Positions 34,025-43,300 of a stretch of 64,000 bases of DNA are shown here, piece by piece. The notes beneath the pieces were generated by a model. It saw only the letters and a list, made by a program, of their open reading frames with translations, was not told the origin of the DNA and did no database searches. The translations under genes and the position numbers were made by a program. The stretch's first letter is position 1. Each line of letters opens with the position of its first letter. This DNA comes from Paenibacillaceae bacterium. GTDB lineage: Bacteria; Bacillota; Bacilli; Paenibacillales; NBRC-103111. Location: NCBI GenBank assembly GCA_029256185.1, contig JAQSYI010000013.1, forward strand, positions 206,678 through 270,677, in the 5' to 3' direction.

Positions 34025-36322
34025 GTGTCCAAACCGGGAGATGCACAAAAAAAGAAGTTTTTTATCAAGGTATATGTGGTCTGCATCATGATCATCTGCC
34101 TGTATACCACCATTACTGTGGGGATCTTCGTTCTGCGCAATACCCAGGAGCTGGACCGGGAATGGAACGGCAATTCCCGCAGAGCCGTACAGCAGATGCG
34201 CGAGCAGATGGATATTAAGCTGCAGTTGGGATTTAATCTGGTCTACCAGTTGAAATCCACCACCGACTTCCAGAATTACAGTGGTGACGAAATCCGCAAT
34301 TACCATAATATTACGCTGGTTCTCCGGGAGCTGAAGAAAAACCGGGAAGCCTTCGAGAGCTACGGATACCGGATTGACGTAATGAAGCCCGACGACAGCT
34401 TGGTGATCACTCCATTCGGCACCATCGACAAAGCCAAGTATTTTCAGGAAATGGCCTTTACCGAAGAGGATATCCAGCAGATAACCGGCTATGCCCAGGA
34501 TTCCAGATACTCGAATGTCCTTCTGCTGAAGCAGAAACTGACAGAAAGCGAGAATTATACCTTTGATACGGTTTCCTTTGTCAAAAAGGAGCTAAGCGGC
34601 AAAAATGATCTGATGTTTGTGCTCTCCTTTTTTGAAACCGGCTTCTATCCTGAGTTGAATAAGCTGGACACCCCCATATACAGCATCGGCATACTGAAGG
34701 ACGACCGTCTGGTGGACAGCAAGCATGTTGAGCCGGGAACGGTTATTCCGCAGGAAGCGGTAGCCGCGGTGCAGGATCACAGGGCCCCTTACACAGAACA
34801 ATATCATGATGATGAAATATATCTGGTGGGATCATTGGTTCTGGAGCATGTCCGCTATCTGTTCATGGTATCGGGCTATGCCTGGCAGCCGCAGCTCTCC
34901 GGCCTGCTGATTCATTCCGCGGTGATGTTCGGGGTGCTGATTGTTCTGGGAGCAGGAGTGGCCTTCCTGGCCTCCCGCAATATTTACAAGCCGATTCAGA
35001 ATGTGCTTACCATCTTCAAGGGGCTGGACCAGGGCAAGCACACTCCCCATGATCAGGCTTCCGGGCGGACAGATGACATGTCCTTTATCACCGAGACCGC
35101 CATGACCATCTCCAGAACCAACGACAGCCTGAAGGAAGCGCTGCGAAACAACCGTCTGTCGTTGCGGCATAACTTCCTGCGCGATACCCTTTACGGGATT
35201 ATTGGCGAGGAGCAGGTGAGAATCAATGCGGAGAAATATGAGCTGGAGGAATTCTCGAACAGCGTGACCGTAGTGATTATGGAGCTGATCAATGTCAGGG
35301 AGCTGGAGGATCAATTTCCCATCGGGACGGTGGCGGAAATCAAAGCGGGTACCTTCAAAATCATCGTGGAAGAGCTGAAGAAGGAGCTTCAATATGAATT
35401 GGTGGAATTGGAGCATAAACGGTACGCGTTGATTATCAAGGAACAGCAGACCGGGCAGCTCAAAAAAATCTTTACTCATGTTTTGTCCGGCATTGAGGCG
35501 GATATCGGCATAAGAGTGGTGGCGGCCATCGGCAGTCCGGCCGGCTCCCTGTCCCAGATTGCCGGTTCCTACCGGGATGCAATCCACCTGCTCGCGCACC
35601 GGTTTGCTCTCGACAAGCATACGGTGATTACAGTCAGCGATGTGATTCCCCCAAGTCCGGACAAATATTATTATCCCCTCGATGTGGAACGGGATCTGAT
35701 TACCTTTGTGTTCCAGGGCAAGAGCGATCAGGTGGAGGCGATCATAAGCCGCATTCTGGATGAAAATTTGGAGGAACGGTATATAAGCGGAGAGATGCTG
35801 TCCCACTTTATTTTCGCGGTTGATGTAACGGTCCACCGGATTCTGAATCAGATGAACAAGGATTACGCAGAGCTGTTCGAGCATAACTCCCTCTATGACG
35901 AGCTGAAGAAGAGCGGGAACCGGAATCGGGTAAGGCAACGGATTCATGAGGTGTTCACCATCATTATGGCCAGCATGAACAGCCGCAATGAGAAGCAGGA
36001 TCATACGGTGGCGCAGCAGATGCTCGATCACATTCATCATCACTTCAATGAGGATGTTTCCCTGTCCCAGATTGCCGAGCAGTTCAATCTGTCCTTAAGC
36101 TACATCAGCCTGCTGTTCAAGAAGCATACAGGGGAGAACTTCAAGGAGTATCTGAATCAATACCGGGTCAATAAAGCCAAGGAGCTGTTAAAGGAGGACC
36201 CGTCCATCAGCATCAACGAGGTAGCGGGAATGGTGGGCTGCAACAGCGTCAACACCTTCATCCGCATCTTCAAGAAATATGAGGGAGTATCTCCCGGCCA
36301 ATATGCCAAAAGAACCGAATAA
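34025..36322 (+). CDS. Membrane-bound AraC-type regulator of carbohydrate uptake (module 1)
   Basis: A 765-residue one-component sensor. Two membrane segments (about residues 15-37 and 290-312) bracket an extracytoplasmic sensor domain of some 250 residues. A HAMP-like linker (NIYKPIQNVLTIFKGLDQG) follows, then a GGDEF-unlike helical middle, and a C-terminal AraC double helix-turn-helix: VSLSQIAEQFNLSLSYISLLF, and SINEVAGMVGCNSVNTFIRIF with the VSPGQY ending. GTG 34025 follows GGGAGGG. It precedes two LplB/YtcP-type permeases and a binding lipoprotein and very probably controls them. Four 17-bp direct repeats upstream of the permeases are candidate targets. Confidence 0.9.
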   Translation: MSKPGDAQKKKFFIKVYVVCIMIICLYTTITVGIFVLRNTQELDREWNGNSRRAVQQMREQMDIKLQLGFNLVYQLKSTTDFQNYSGDEIRNYHNITLVLRELKKNREAFESYGYRIDVMKPDDSLVITPFGTIDKAKYFQEMAFTEEDIQQITGYAQDSRYSNVLLLKQKLTESENYTFDTVSFVKKELSGKNDLMFVLSFFETGFYPELNKLDTPIYSIGILKDDRLVDSKHVEPGTVIPQEAVAAVQDHRAPYTEQYHDDEIYLVGSLVLEHVRYLFMVSGYAWQPQLSGLLIHSAVMFGVLIVLGAGVAFLASRNIYKPIQNVLTIFKGLDQGKHTPHDQASGRTDDMSFITETAMTISRTNDSLKEALRNNRLSLRHNFLRDTLYGIIGEEQVRINAEKYELEEFSNSVTVVIMELINVRELEDQFPIGTVAEIKAGTFKIIVEELKKELQYELVELEHKRYALIIKEQQTGQLKKIFTHVLSGIEADIGIRVVAAIGSPAGSLSQIAGSYRDAIHLLAHRFALDKHTVITVSDVIPPSPDKYYYPLDVERDLITFVFQGKSDQVEAIISRILDENLEERYISGEMLSHFIFAVDVTVHRILNQMNKDYAELFEHNSLYDELKKSGNRNRVRQRIHEVFTIIMASMNSRNEKQDHTVAQQMLDHIHHHFNEDVSLSQIAEQFNLSLSYISLLFKKHTGENFKEYLNQYRVNKAKELLKEDPSISINEVAGMVGCNSVNTFIRIFKKYEGVSPGQYAKRTE

Positions 36323-36326
36323 CCCT

Positions 36327-36363
36327 CAAACCCCGGCAGACAACAGCCGGGGTTTGGTTTTTC
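36327..36363 (+). terminator. Intrinsic terminator after the module-1 regulator
   Basis: A perfect 11-bp stem, CAAACCCCGGC (36327-36337) with GCCGGGGTTTG (36346-36356), followed by GTTTTTCC. It isolates the regulator gene from the transport genes. Confidence 0.93.
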
Positions 36364-36373
36364 CGGAGAAAAT

Positions 36374-36387
36374 GTAAGCGCATTAAA
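36374..36387 (+). promoter_or_regulatory. Weak cre-like site upstream of the module-1 transport operon
   Basis: TGTAAGCGCATTAA matches the cre consensus TGWNANCGNTNWCA except at two positions. It lies just before the direct-repeat array and about 240 bp upstream of the first permease gene. Confidence 0.3.
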
Positions 36388-36462
36388 ATAATGGCGACTC
36401 GAAAATAATGGTGATTGCAAGCCGGCCGGAAATAATGATGATCCGAAAAATAATAGCGATAT
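36385..36462. promoter_or_regulatory. Four 17-bp direct repeats, candidate AraC-regulator binding sites
   Basis: AAAATAATGGCGACTCG (36385-36401) and AAAATAATGGTGATTGC (36402-36418) abut. GAAATAATGATGATCCG (36429-36445) and AAAATAATAGCGATATA (from 36447) form a second pair after about 10 bases. Direct repeats with a near-two-turn period are what AraC-type regulators bind. The array lies between the regulator's terminator and the transport operon. Confidence 0.6.
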
Positions 36463-36615
36463 ACAGCGAAGAATACAGGATGCTACACTTCAGCCATGAA
36501 CAAAGCCGGCAGAAAAAAGCCGCGGTAGAGTACGGCGTCAAGAACTCGGCGCAGGCAAGACAACAGCAAATAAATACAACAAGAAGGCAGTAAGGAAAAG
36601 GAGTGGTTGTTCCCA

Positions 36616-37575
36616 ATGAATATGAAAACGGCAACACAGCGGGCAGGAATAACGGCAGGTTCAGGAACCTGGCGGCGCATTCTTCACAATCTGAAAAGAG
36701 ACCGCTTTCTTTATTTGTTGATTATTCCGTTTATTATCTGGTATCTGGTGTTCCAGTATTATCCCATGCTGGGGCTTCAGATTGCGTTTAAGAAATACAG
36801 TATTTACAGAGGGATGTCCGGAAGCCCGTGGGTAGGCTTGGATAATTTCATCACCTTCTTTAACAGCCCTTATTTCCTGAGAACCCTGAAGAATACGCTC
36901 ATGATCAACATGTATATGCTGGTATTTGCCTTTCCGGCTCCCATCATTCTTGCCCTGCTGCTGAATGAGGTAAAAAGCGTGATGTTCAAGCGGACTGTTC
37001 AGACGTTGACTTACCTGCCCCATTTTATTTCCATCGTGATCGTTGCGGGCTTTGTCACCAATTTCCTGTCCCCTTCAACAGGGATCATCAATCTGATTCT
37101 GGAGAAAATAGGCTTTACCAAAATGTATTTCCTGGTTGTCCCCGAATACTTCAGAACCATCTTCGTCTCCATGAATATATGGAGAGACATCGGCTTCGGC
37201 TCTATTGTCTACATCGCCGCGCTCTCCGGCATTAATCCCGAGCTTCACGAAGCGGCTACCATTGACGGGGCGAACAAATGGAAACGCGTCCTTCATGTCA
37301 CGCTGCCGGGCATTATTCCCACCATCATGATTATGTTGATTCTGCGGATCGGCAGTTTGCTTGAAGTAGGCTTTGAAGCCATTATTCTCTTGTATCAGCC
37401 GTCTACCTATGAGGTTTCCGACGTCATCAGCACCTATGTGTACCGGACGGGGCTGCAGGATGGCCGTTATGACCTGGGCACTGCCGTCGGACTCTTCAAT
37501 TCCGTAGTCGGTCTGATTCTTGTGATCATTGCCAACAAGCTGAGCAAAAAATACACCGAAAGCGGTCTATGGTAG
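36616..37575 (+). CDS. Carbohydrate ABC transporter permease, LplB type (module 1)
   Basis: About 319 residues with six membrane spans and the LplB-family N-terminus RDRFLYLLIIPFIIWYLVF. The coupling-helix EAA loop, EAATIDGANKWKRVLHVTLP near residue 220, contacts the ATPase, which is not encoded here and is probably a shared MsmX-type subunit. ATG 36616 is preferred over TTG 36607 since AAGGAG (36598-36603) overlaps the latter too closely. It is followed 17 bases later by the second permease. Imports an oligosaccharide whose identity is unknown. Confidence 0.92.
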   Translation: MNMKTATQRAGITAGSGTWRRILHNLKRDRFLYLLIIPFIIWYLVFQYYPMLGLQIAFKKYSIYRGMSGSPWVGLDNFITFFNSPYFLRTLKNTLMINMYMLVFAFPAPIILALLLNEVKSVMFKRTVQTLTYLPHFISIVIVAGFVTNFLSPSTGIINLILEKIGFTKMYFLVVPEYFRTIFVSMNIWRDIGFGSIVYIAALSGINPELHEAATIDGANKWKRVLHVTLPGIIPTIMIMLILRIGSLLEVGFEAIILLYQPSTYEVSDVISTYVYRTGLQDGRYDLGTAVGLFNSVVGLILVIIANKLSKKYTESGLW

Positions 37576-37592
37576 GCTGAAAGGAGGCCATT

Positions 37593-38468
37593 ATGAATTA
37601 TTTAAGCCCTGGGGAAAAAATATTCAACGTATTCAACTACATTGTGCTGACGCTGTTGGCATTGCTCACCCTGTACCCGTTCGTATATGTTGTATCCGCT
37701 TCGATCAGCTCGGCCGATGCCGTGCTGTCCGGAGAGGTCCTGCTGCTGCCCAAGGATCTGACGCTTCAGGCCTTCAGGCAGGTATTTATGGAGGACGGAA
37801 TATGGGTGGCGTATGGCAATACGGTCTTCTACACACTTGTGGGCACAACCATTCAGATGGCGGTAACCATCATGGGCGCCTACCCCTTGTCCAAGCGGAG
37901 ATTTATGGGGAGAACTCCTATCAGCTTCTTCATTGCTTTTACGATGCTGTTTGGCGCAGGCATGATTCCCTTCTACCTGACCGTGAAGCAGCTTGGCTTG
38001 CTGGACACCAGATTGGCTCTGTTGATTCCCTTTGCCGTATCCACCTTCCAGGTCATCCTGCTGCGCACCTACTTCCAGAATGTGCCGGAGGAATTGGAGG
38101 AGGCGGCCAAGGTGGACGGCGCATCGGATTGGCATATTTTATCCCGGATATACTTGCCGGTTTCCAAGCCGGCTCTGGCTACACTGTCCCTCCTGTACGG
38201 CGTAGGCACATGGAATGCTTATTTCTGGGCCATGGTGTTCATCCGTGACGAGAGCAAGATTCCGCTGCAGGTGCTGCTGCGCAGGCTGATTGTGTCCATG
38301 AATCCCACCGAGCAGATGATGGCCTCTTCGGATATCAGCGCCTTATTCTCCAAGGAGACAGTCATCTATGCCACCATCGTTGTGGCGATTATTCCGGTCA
38401 TTGCGGTATACCCGTTTATCCAGAAGTATTTTGCCGCGGGAATTATGGTTGGTTCGGTCAAGGGATAA
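37593..38468 (+). CDS. Carbohydrate ABC transporter permease, YtcP/LplC type (module 1)
   Basis: The second inner-membrane subunit of the importer, 291 residues with six spans. The EAA loop reads EEAAKVDGASDWHILSRIYLP near residue 175; the C-terminus VYPFIQKYFAAGIMVGSVKG is the family signature. AAAGGAGG precedes ATG 37593. It pairs with the upstream LplB-type subunit. Confidence 0.93.
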   Translation: MNYLSPGEKIFNVFNYIVLTLLALLTLYPFVYVVSASISSADAVLSGEVLLLPKDLTLQAFRQVFMEDGIWVAYGNTVFYTLVGTTIQMAVTIMGAYPLSKRRFMGRTPISFFIAFTMLFGAGMIPFYLTVKQLGLLDTRLALLIPFAVSTFQVILLRTYFQNVPEELEEAAKVDGASDWHILSRIYLPVSKPALATLSLLYGVGTWNAYFWAMVFIRDESKIPLQVLLRRLIVSMNPTEQMMASSDISALFSKETVIYATIVVAIIPVIAVYPFIQKYFAAGIMVGSVKG

Positions 38469-38585
38469 GCAGGGAAAGCGGAGTATGGATACGAAGGGAG
38501 GTGGTGCAGACTACACTTGTGTTGTATGTTAAGAGGATAGCATTATAGCGGAACAATCATTTTCTAAAGGGAGGCATTATACAAA

Positions 38586-40205
38586 ATGGGTACTAAAAAA
38601 TGGTTGGCAACAGCAATGACGGCAGCGTTATCCGCCGGTATGATAGCAGGATGTTCTTCAGACAGCGGGCAGGCGGGAACCACGGCAACCGCACAGCCAT
38701 CGGCATCTCCCCAGGCATCGGCAGCAGCTTCACCAGGCGCACAATCCACCTTGGCCAGCGAAAAACCGCTCAGTCTGAAAATTCACCTCCACTACGGCAA
38801 TGGCGGGGGCGGAGACAAGGTGTTCAATGACACCTGGCCCGTCTTCAAGAAAGCGGCCGAGCTGACTAATGTGTCGCTTACCGGTACCGCTTCCAAAACC
38901 TTGTCCAACAGTGCCGAAGCCTTCAACCTGATGCTTGCTTCAGGAGACCTGGCCGACATCATTCACTATACCAAGACTGACCTCAACAAGCTGGGCACCG
39001 AGGGCGGTTTGATTCCGCTGAACGATCTCATCGACAAGCATGCGCCGAACATCAAGAAGTTCTGGCAAGAGCGCCCTGATGTGCGCAAGTATGTCACTTC
39101 CGCCGACGGCAATGTATACTTCCTGTCCTTCGTACCGGACGGCTCCGCCTCCACCGGCTGGTTTATCCGCCAGGACTGGCTGGATGCCTTGGGCTTGAAG
39201 ACGCCTGTCACGGCTGAGGAATACTACAATGTGCTGAAGGCTTTCCGGGATAATGACCCCAACAAGAACGGCAAGAAGGATGAGATTCCCTACTTTAACC
39301 GCCAGAGCTTCGGGATTTATTCCCTGCTTAACCTGTGGGATGCCGGCATTGCTTACAAAGTCGATTCCCAAACGGATACCATTGTATACGATCCCTTAAA
39401 TCCCAATTACAAGACAGGCATGGCCAATCTGGCCAAGTGGTATGCGGAAGGGCTGATCGACAAGGAAATCTTCACCCGCAAAGGGGACACCCGGCTGACT
39501 CTGCTGTCGGATAATGTGGGCGGTTCCACACATGACTGGTTTGCCAGTACCTACGGCTACAACGCCAAAGTGAAAGACAAGGTGCCGGGTGTGAATCTGC
39601 TTCCCATTGCGCCGCCCGCCAGCGTTTCCGGTGACAGAGCCTGGTTTGATTACCGGGGCACGGTCAGCCCGTCCGGCTGGGGCATCTCCGCTTCCAACAA
39701 GCATCCGGAGGAAACCATCAAGTACATGGATTTCTGGTTCAGCGAGCAGGGACGCACATTGATCAACTATGGAGTTGAAGGCGACACCTATGATCTGGTC
39801 GACGGCAAACCGGCCTTCAAGAAGGAATTGCTGGACACGGGGAACGTGTTGGGACAACTGCTGAAGAAGGGCGCACAACAGGAAATCGGCTTCCATCAGA
39901 ACTTCGACTATGAGAAGCAGTGGACCAGTAAGGACGTTCTCGGCTATATCGATGAATACAGCAGCAAGTATATCAGGAAGGTTGCCGTTCCGGAGCTGAG
40001 CTATACCTCCACCGAACAGGAGCGTCTGAAGGAATTGGAAGGGCAGATTGACACCTACCGCGTAGAAGTGGGTCAAAAGTGGCTGCTTGGCGCCGAAGCC
40101 GTAGAAGCCAATTATGACAATTTCGTCAAGCAGTTGAAGAATCTGGGCATTGACGAGGTGCTGAAGATTAAGAACGAGGCTTATATCCGTTACAAGAAGA
40201 GCTGA
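38586..40205 (+). CDS. Extracellular solute-binding lipoprotein, family 1 (module 1)
   Basis: A 539-residue lipid-anchored binding protein. It has a signal with lipobox MIAGC (Cys about residue 23) and an Ala/Ser/Thr/Pro linker, then the LplA-type fold with phrases LNDLIDKHAPNIKKFW, RQDWLDALGLKTPVTAEEYY, and DNDPNKNGKKDEIPY, which is a calcium-binding-like loop common in this family. It delivers the oligosaccharide to the two permeases upstream. AAAGGGAGG precedes ATG 38586. A stable hairpin follows the gene. Confidence 0.93.
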   Translation: MGTKKWLATAMTAALSAGMIAGCSSDSGQAGTTATAQPSASPQASAAASPGAQSTLASEKPLSLKIHLHYGNGGGGDKVFNDTWPVFKKAAELTNVSLTGTASKTLSNSAEAFNLMLASGDLADIIHYTKTDLNKLGTEGGLIPLNDLIDKHAPNIKKFWQERPDVRKYVTSADGNVYFLSFVPDGSASTGWFIRQDWLDALGLKTPVTAEEYYNVLKAFRDNDPNKNGKKDEIPYFNRQSFGIYSLLNLWDAGIAYKVDSQTDTIVYDPLNPNYKTGMANLAKWYAEGLIDKEIFTRKGDTRLTLLSDNVGGSTHDWFASTYGYNAKVKDKVPGVNLLPIAPPASVSGDRAWFDYRGTVSPSGWGISASNKHPEETIKYMDFWFSEQGRTLINYGVEGDTYDLVDGKPAFKKELLDTGNVLGQLLKKGAQQEIGFHQNFDYEKQWTSKDVLGYIDEYSSKYIRKVAVPELSYTSTEQERLKELEGQIDTYRVEVGQKWLLGAEAVEANYDNFVKQLKNLGIDEVLKIKNEAYIRYKKS

Positions 40206-40215
40206 TCTTGTTTCA

Positions 40216-40265
40216 TGAAGCCGGTATCCGGACTGTCGCCTGAGACGGCAGTCCGGAGAGGCTTC
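40216..40265 (+). other. Stable stem-loop after the binding-protein gene
   Basis: CCGGACTG (40228-40235) pairs with CAGTCCGG (40249-40256), and outer GAAGCC with GGCTTC extends the stem. There is no T run, so it is more likely an mRNA-stabilising or processing hairpin than a terminator. Confidence 0.5.
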
Positions 40266-40327
40266 CCAAAGTCAAGTCAAGCCGCTCAAATCATTATAAT
40301 CGATGAATGATGGAGGGAACTCATAGA

Positions 40328-43300
40328 ATGAAGCGGAGAATCAGCGCGCTGCTGGTCTGGGTCATGTTGTGGGGGCTGATACTGCCTGCCTTGGCTTCGA
40401 CCGCTTATGCCAACGAAACTGATATAGGCCAAACCGTTTTTGAAAGCGTTTACGAAAATGTATACAAGGAAGTGAAGCTGACTCCGGCGGCTGATGCCCA
40501 TATTCAGAGAGGGGCAGGCGGCGCTAATTTTGGCAGTTCGGAGGTATTGACAGTCAGGTGGGCAAACTCGTCATCGGGAGAAAACCGGAATGCCTATCTG
40601 AAGTTTGATCTCTCCGGCTTGGATAGACTGGGGGATCATACAATTCTGGGAGCCAAGGTGAGGCTGTATCTGTACGACACCACCGTTTCACCTTATGTGG
40701 TAACCAAAAGGGTCGGCAGCAACTGGACAGAGGATGCCATTACCTGGAACAGCATGGTTGCGGCAGGCGGCAATGCGGCTGCGGCCGAAGGCAATAACGA
40801 TGCCAATGCTCCCGATGGGATCAGACGCAACTTGGATCTTAGAGGGATACTTCCAGCGGGACAGGTTGGAGATTGGATTGAATTCGATCTGAGACAGCAA
40901 TTTATTACGGATTTCAATGCGGGGAACCCGGTGTTTACGGTTGAACTCACGGAGCATTCGGTAGCGGCGGGCATTCTTAATTTCTCCTCCCGTGAAGGCG
41001 AATTTCCTCCTGAGCTGATTCTGGATATGGTTGGGCCGGAGCTGGAGTCCGTCTCCATTGCCAGTCCTCCGGATAAAACCGTCTATTCCGTGGGAGAAAG
41101 CCTGGATCTTACGGGACTTGTTGTGAGCGGCCTGTATGCCGACGGAGTTTCGCTTCCGTTGACAGACTACACGGTTAGCGGCTTCGACAGCAGCAATGTG
41201 GCGGATAGTCAACTCATAACCGTTACGGCGGAAGGGAAGACTACCCAATTTCCCGTGAGGATTGTAAAGATTAAGGATACCGAACTGACAGCCGTTGCCG
41301 ATTCGTTCGTTCTCCAGTCCAATCAAACCGGGAATTGGGGAACCGCGAATTATATGACGTTGAAACGGGATAATTATGGGAGCTCAACGAGAAAAATTTA
41401 TGTGAAATATGATCTGTCCGACGTAAACGTCACCGATCCTGAGGACGTGATCAGCGCTGTCGTACAGCTGCATCGAAGCGGCGGGCAGGCAGGCGGCGTT
41501 GGCGTTCACAGTGTGAGCGACAACAGCTGGCAGGAGAGTGAGATCGCCTGGGGCAATGCGCCGGAGCATAGCGTTGCTGCATTGTCTGCCACATCAGTAG
41601 GGGCGGAAAACCAATACTATTCGTTCGATATAACAGACTATGTACAGTCTCAACTGCACGCAGGCGCCCTTTCCTTGGCGTTTGTCGGGCAGGACCATAA
41701 TGTACAAATTAATTTTGACTCCAGGGAAGCGGCGGGTTATGAGCCCAAGCTTGTGCTGACGGCCATTGAGCCTGAACTGGAATCCATCGAAATCGTTTCC
41801 CCACCGTCCCGGGCGCTGTATTATGTGGGACAGGAACTGAATCTGAGCGGCCTGGTCGTCAAAGGCAATTATGAGAACGGCACCTCCTTGCTGCTGACAG
41901 ACTATGTGGTAAGCGGCTTTGACAGCAGCGCTGCGGCGGAGGCGCAGATGATAACGATACAGGCGGGAGGGAAGACAGCCGTCTTTACCGTCGAGATCCA
42001 GCAATCGTCGGGAGTCAATCCCCCGGTGTGGCCTGAAGGAAGTGCTCTGACAGCCAGCGGCACCTCGAAAACCAAAACCTCCTTAAGCTGGACCCCCGCT
42101 TTGGATGATACAGAAATATCAGGATACAGGCTGTGGTCCGGGGGGAATCTGGCAGCCGAGCTTGACGGTGAAGCATTGAGCTATGCCGTTACGGGACTGG
42201 CGCCCGAAACCCACTATACCTTCCGGATCGAGGCAGGAGACAATGAAGGCAACTGGACAGCGGGACCTGAACTGTCGGTGTATACGATGCCGGCTCCGCC
42301 CGCGCTGCCCCAGGCCATCTCTATTGCGGGCGGCCAATTTAACATGGAGGATTGGACGGTTAAGGTAAACTCCGACGGCAACGGTGTCTGGCAGATTGTT
42401 GACGGCAATCTTGCTCTGACTGGTTATGCAAGCCAGGGCTCGGAGCCTCTCCGCAATGTTATTGTTTATGAGACTCCGTTTATCGGCGATTTTACATGGA
42501 CGGGCAAGGTTGCGGTTACCCCTCGCGGTGACTGGGATGATCTGGCTGTGATCTTCAATTATATCGATGAGAGAAACTACAGCTTCGTGTCCTTGAATAA
42601 GAGCAATGATGACAATACGCACGGAATATTTACCGTAGTGAATAATGCGCTTGCTCAGCTGAAGGATTTCGAGCTTGGCATCATGACTTCCGGCACGGTT
42701 CACGATTTGCGGATCGACCGGACCGGTTCGCTGATTCAGGTGTTCCTGGATGATGACATTATCGGGCAAGCTGCAGAAAGCCTGAATACAACCGGCCGGT
42801 TCGGGTATGGCAGCGCCAATGACCGGGTTGCTCTATCCGAGATGAAGGTTTATGGAACGGAGCTGATAGACCTGGAGCCGCCTGCTGCACCTGGCCGGCT
42901 GCTGGCGCTAGTACAATCGTCCACGGCGATTCGGTTGTCCTGGGAAGCGTCCACGGATGATTCGGGCATCAAGTCATATTCCGTATACAGGGACGGCCAG
43001 TTGTTAGGCACCACCAATTTAACGGCTTATGTGGATGAAGGACTGTCACCATTTACGGAATATACCTATTATGTGGTGGCTCGGGATGTTGCCGACAAGG
43101 ATTCGCCGCCCAGTTCAACGGCTGCCGCAGCTACATTGGAGCAGGATTCCCATGCCTTCCCCTTCAGCCACCGTTCCATTGACGATGCGCTTAAGGAGCC
43201 GTTGCTCCAGTACACCCTGGGCACGGAGTGGGCCTGGTACAGCAAGCGCAGCAGTGCAGCTCTGATGTATCTGGCGACGGCAGCGCTGTATGATTCGTAT

